Assembly: GCA_947177515.1 (NCBI GenBank)
Contig: CAMWUU010000249.1
Location: 1-5,593 of the forward strand
DNA length: 5,593 nucleotides
Direction of reading: 5' to 3'
Source: an uncultured Lachnospiraceae bacterium
GTDB lineage: Bacteria > Bacillota > Clostridia > Lachnospirales > Lachnospiraceae
In this document: positions 5,575 to 5,593 of the stretch, piece by piece
How positions within the stretch are numbered: position 1 is the first letter of the stretch
Layout of the letters: the number at the start of each line of letters is the position of its first letter
Notes under the pieces: model-generated
Seen by the model: only the letters and a program-made list of their open reading frames with translations
Told to the model about the DNA's origin: nothing
Databases searched by the model: none
Made by a program: the position numbers and the translations under genes

Positions 5575-5593
5575 TCCATACCCCTTTCCGGTT

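Overview
The window looks like a chromosomal segment of a Clostridia bacterium, most likely Lachnospiraceae. The reasons are moderate GC with AT-rich spacers, strong AGGAGG-type ribosome binding sites, a 448-residue Pgi beginning MANVTFDYS, a type III (CoaX) pantothenate kinase, and several small proteins whose style I associate with that family. The assignment is inference from memory; no search was run. All genes are on the minus strand except one small regulator.

Read in the direction of minus-strand transcription (high to low coordinates), the layout is as follows. coaX (4777-5574) is the CoA biosynthesis kinase and is followed by a long hairpin with a T-tract. An uncharacterised 397-residue membrane protein (3321-4514) has three predicted membrane segments and a long charged tail. 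pgi (1787-3133) has its own sigma-A-type promoter and a clear rho-independent terminator. Below that terminator is a small cluster: a 161-residue protein of unknown function (1085-1570) behind a near-perfect SigD/FliA motility promoter, the apparent wreck of a small alpha/beta-hydrolase gene (893-1067), and a 78-residue conserved-looking protein (644-880). A plus-strand XRE-family regulator (323-607) converges on the 78-residue gene. It is divergent from the truncated 5' end of a NeuD/PglD-type acetyltransferase gene (1-53), which has a strong promoter at 226-254.

The metabolic genes (coaX, pgi) are ordinary housekeeping genes, and I see no defence, mobile, CRISPR, rRNA or tRNA element. The most informative points are the SigD-type promoter on an uncharacterised gene, the hydrolase remnant hidden in short frames, the repeated TGTAAAA motif in the divergent XRE/acetyltransferase spacer, and the hairpins and palindromes in the coaX and pgi upstream regions. 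I found no convincing new multi-gene system. All gene-free stretches are under 300 bases; their contents are listed as promoters, terminators and palindromes.
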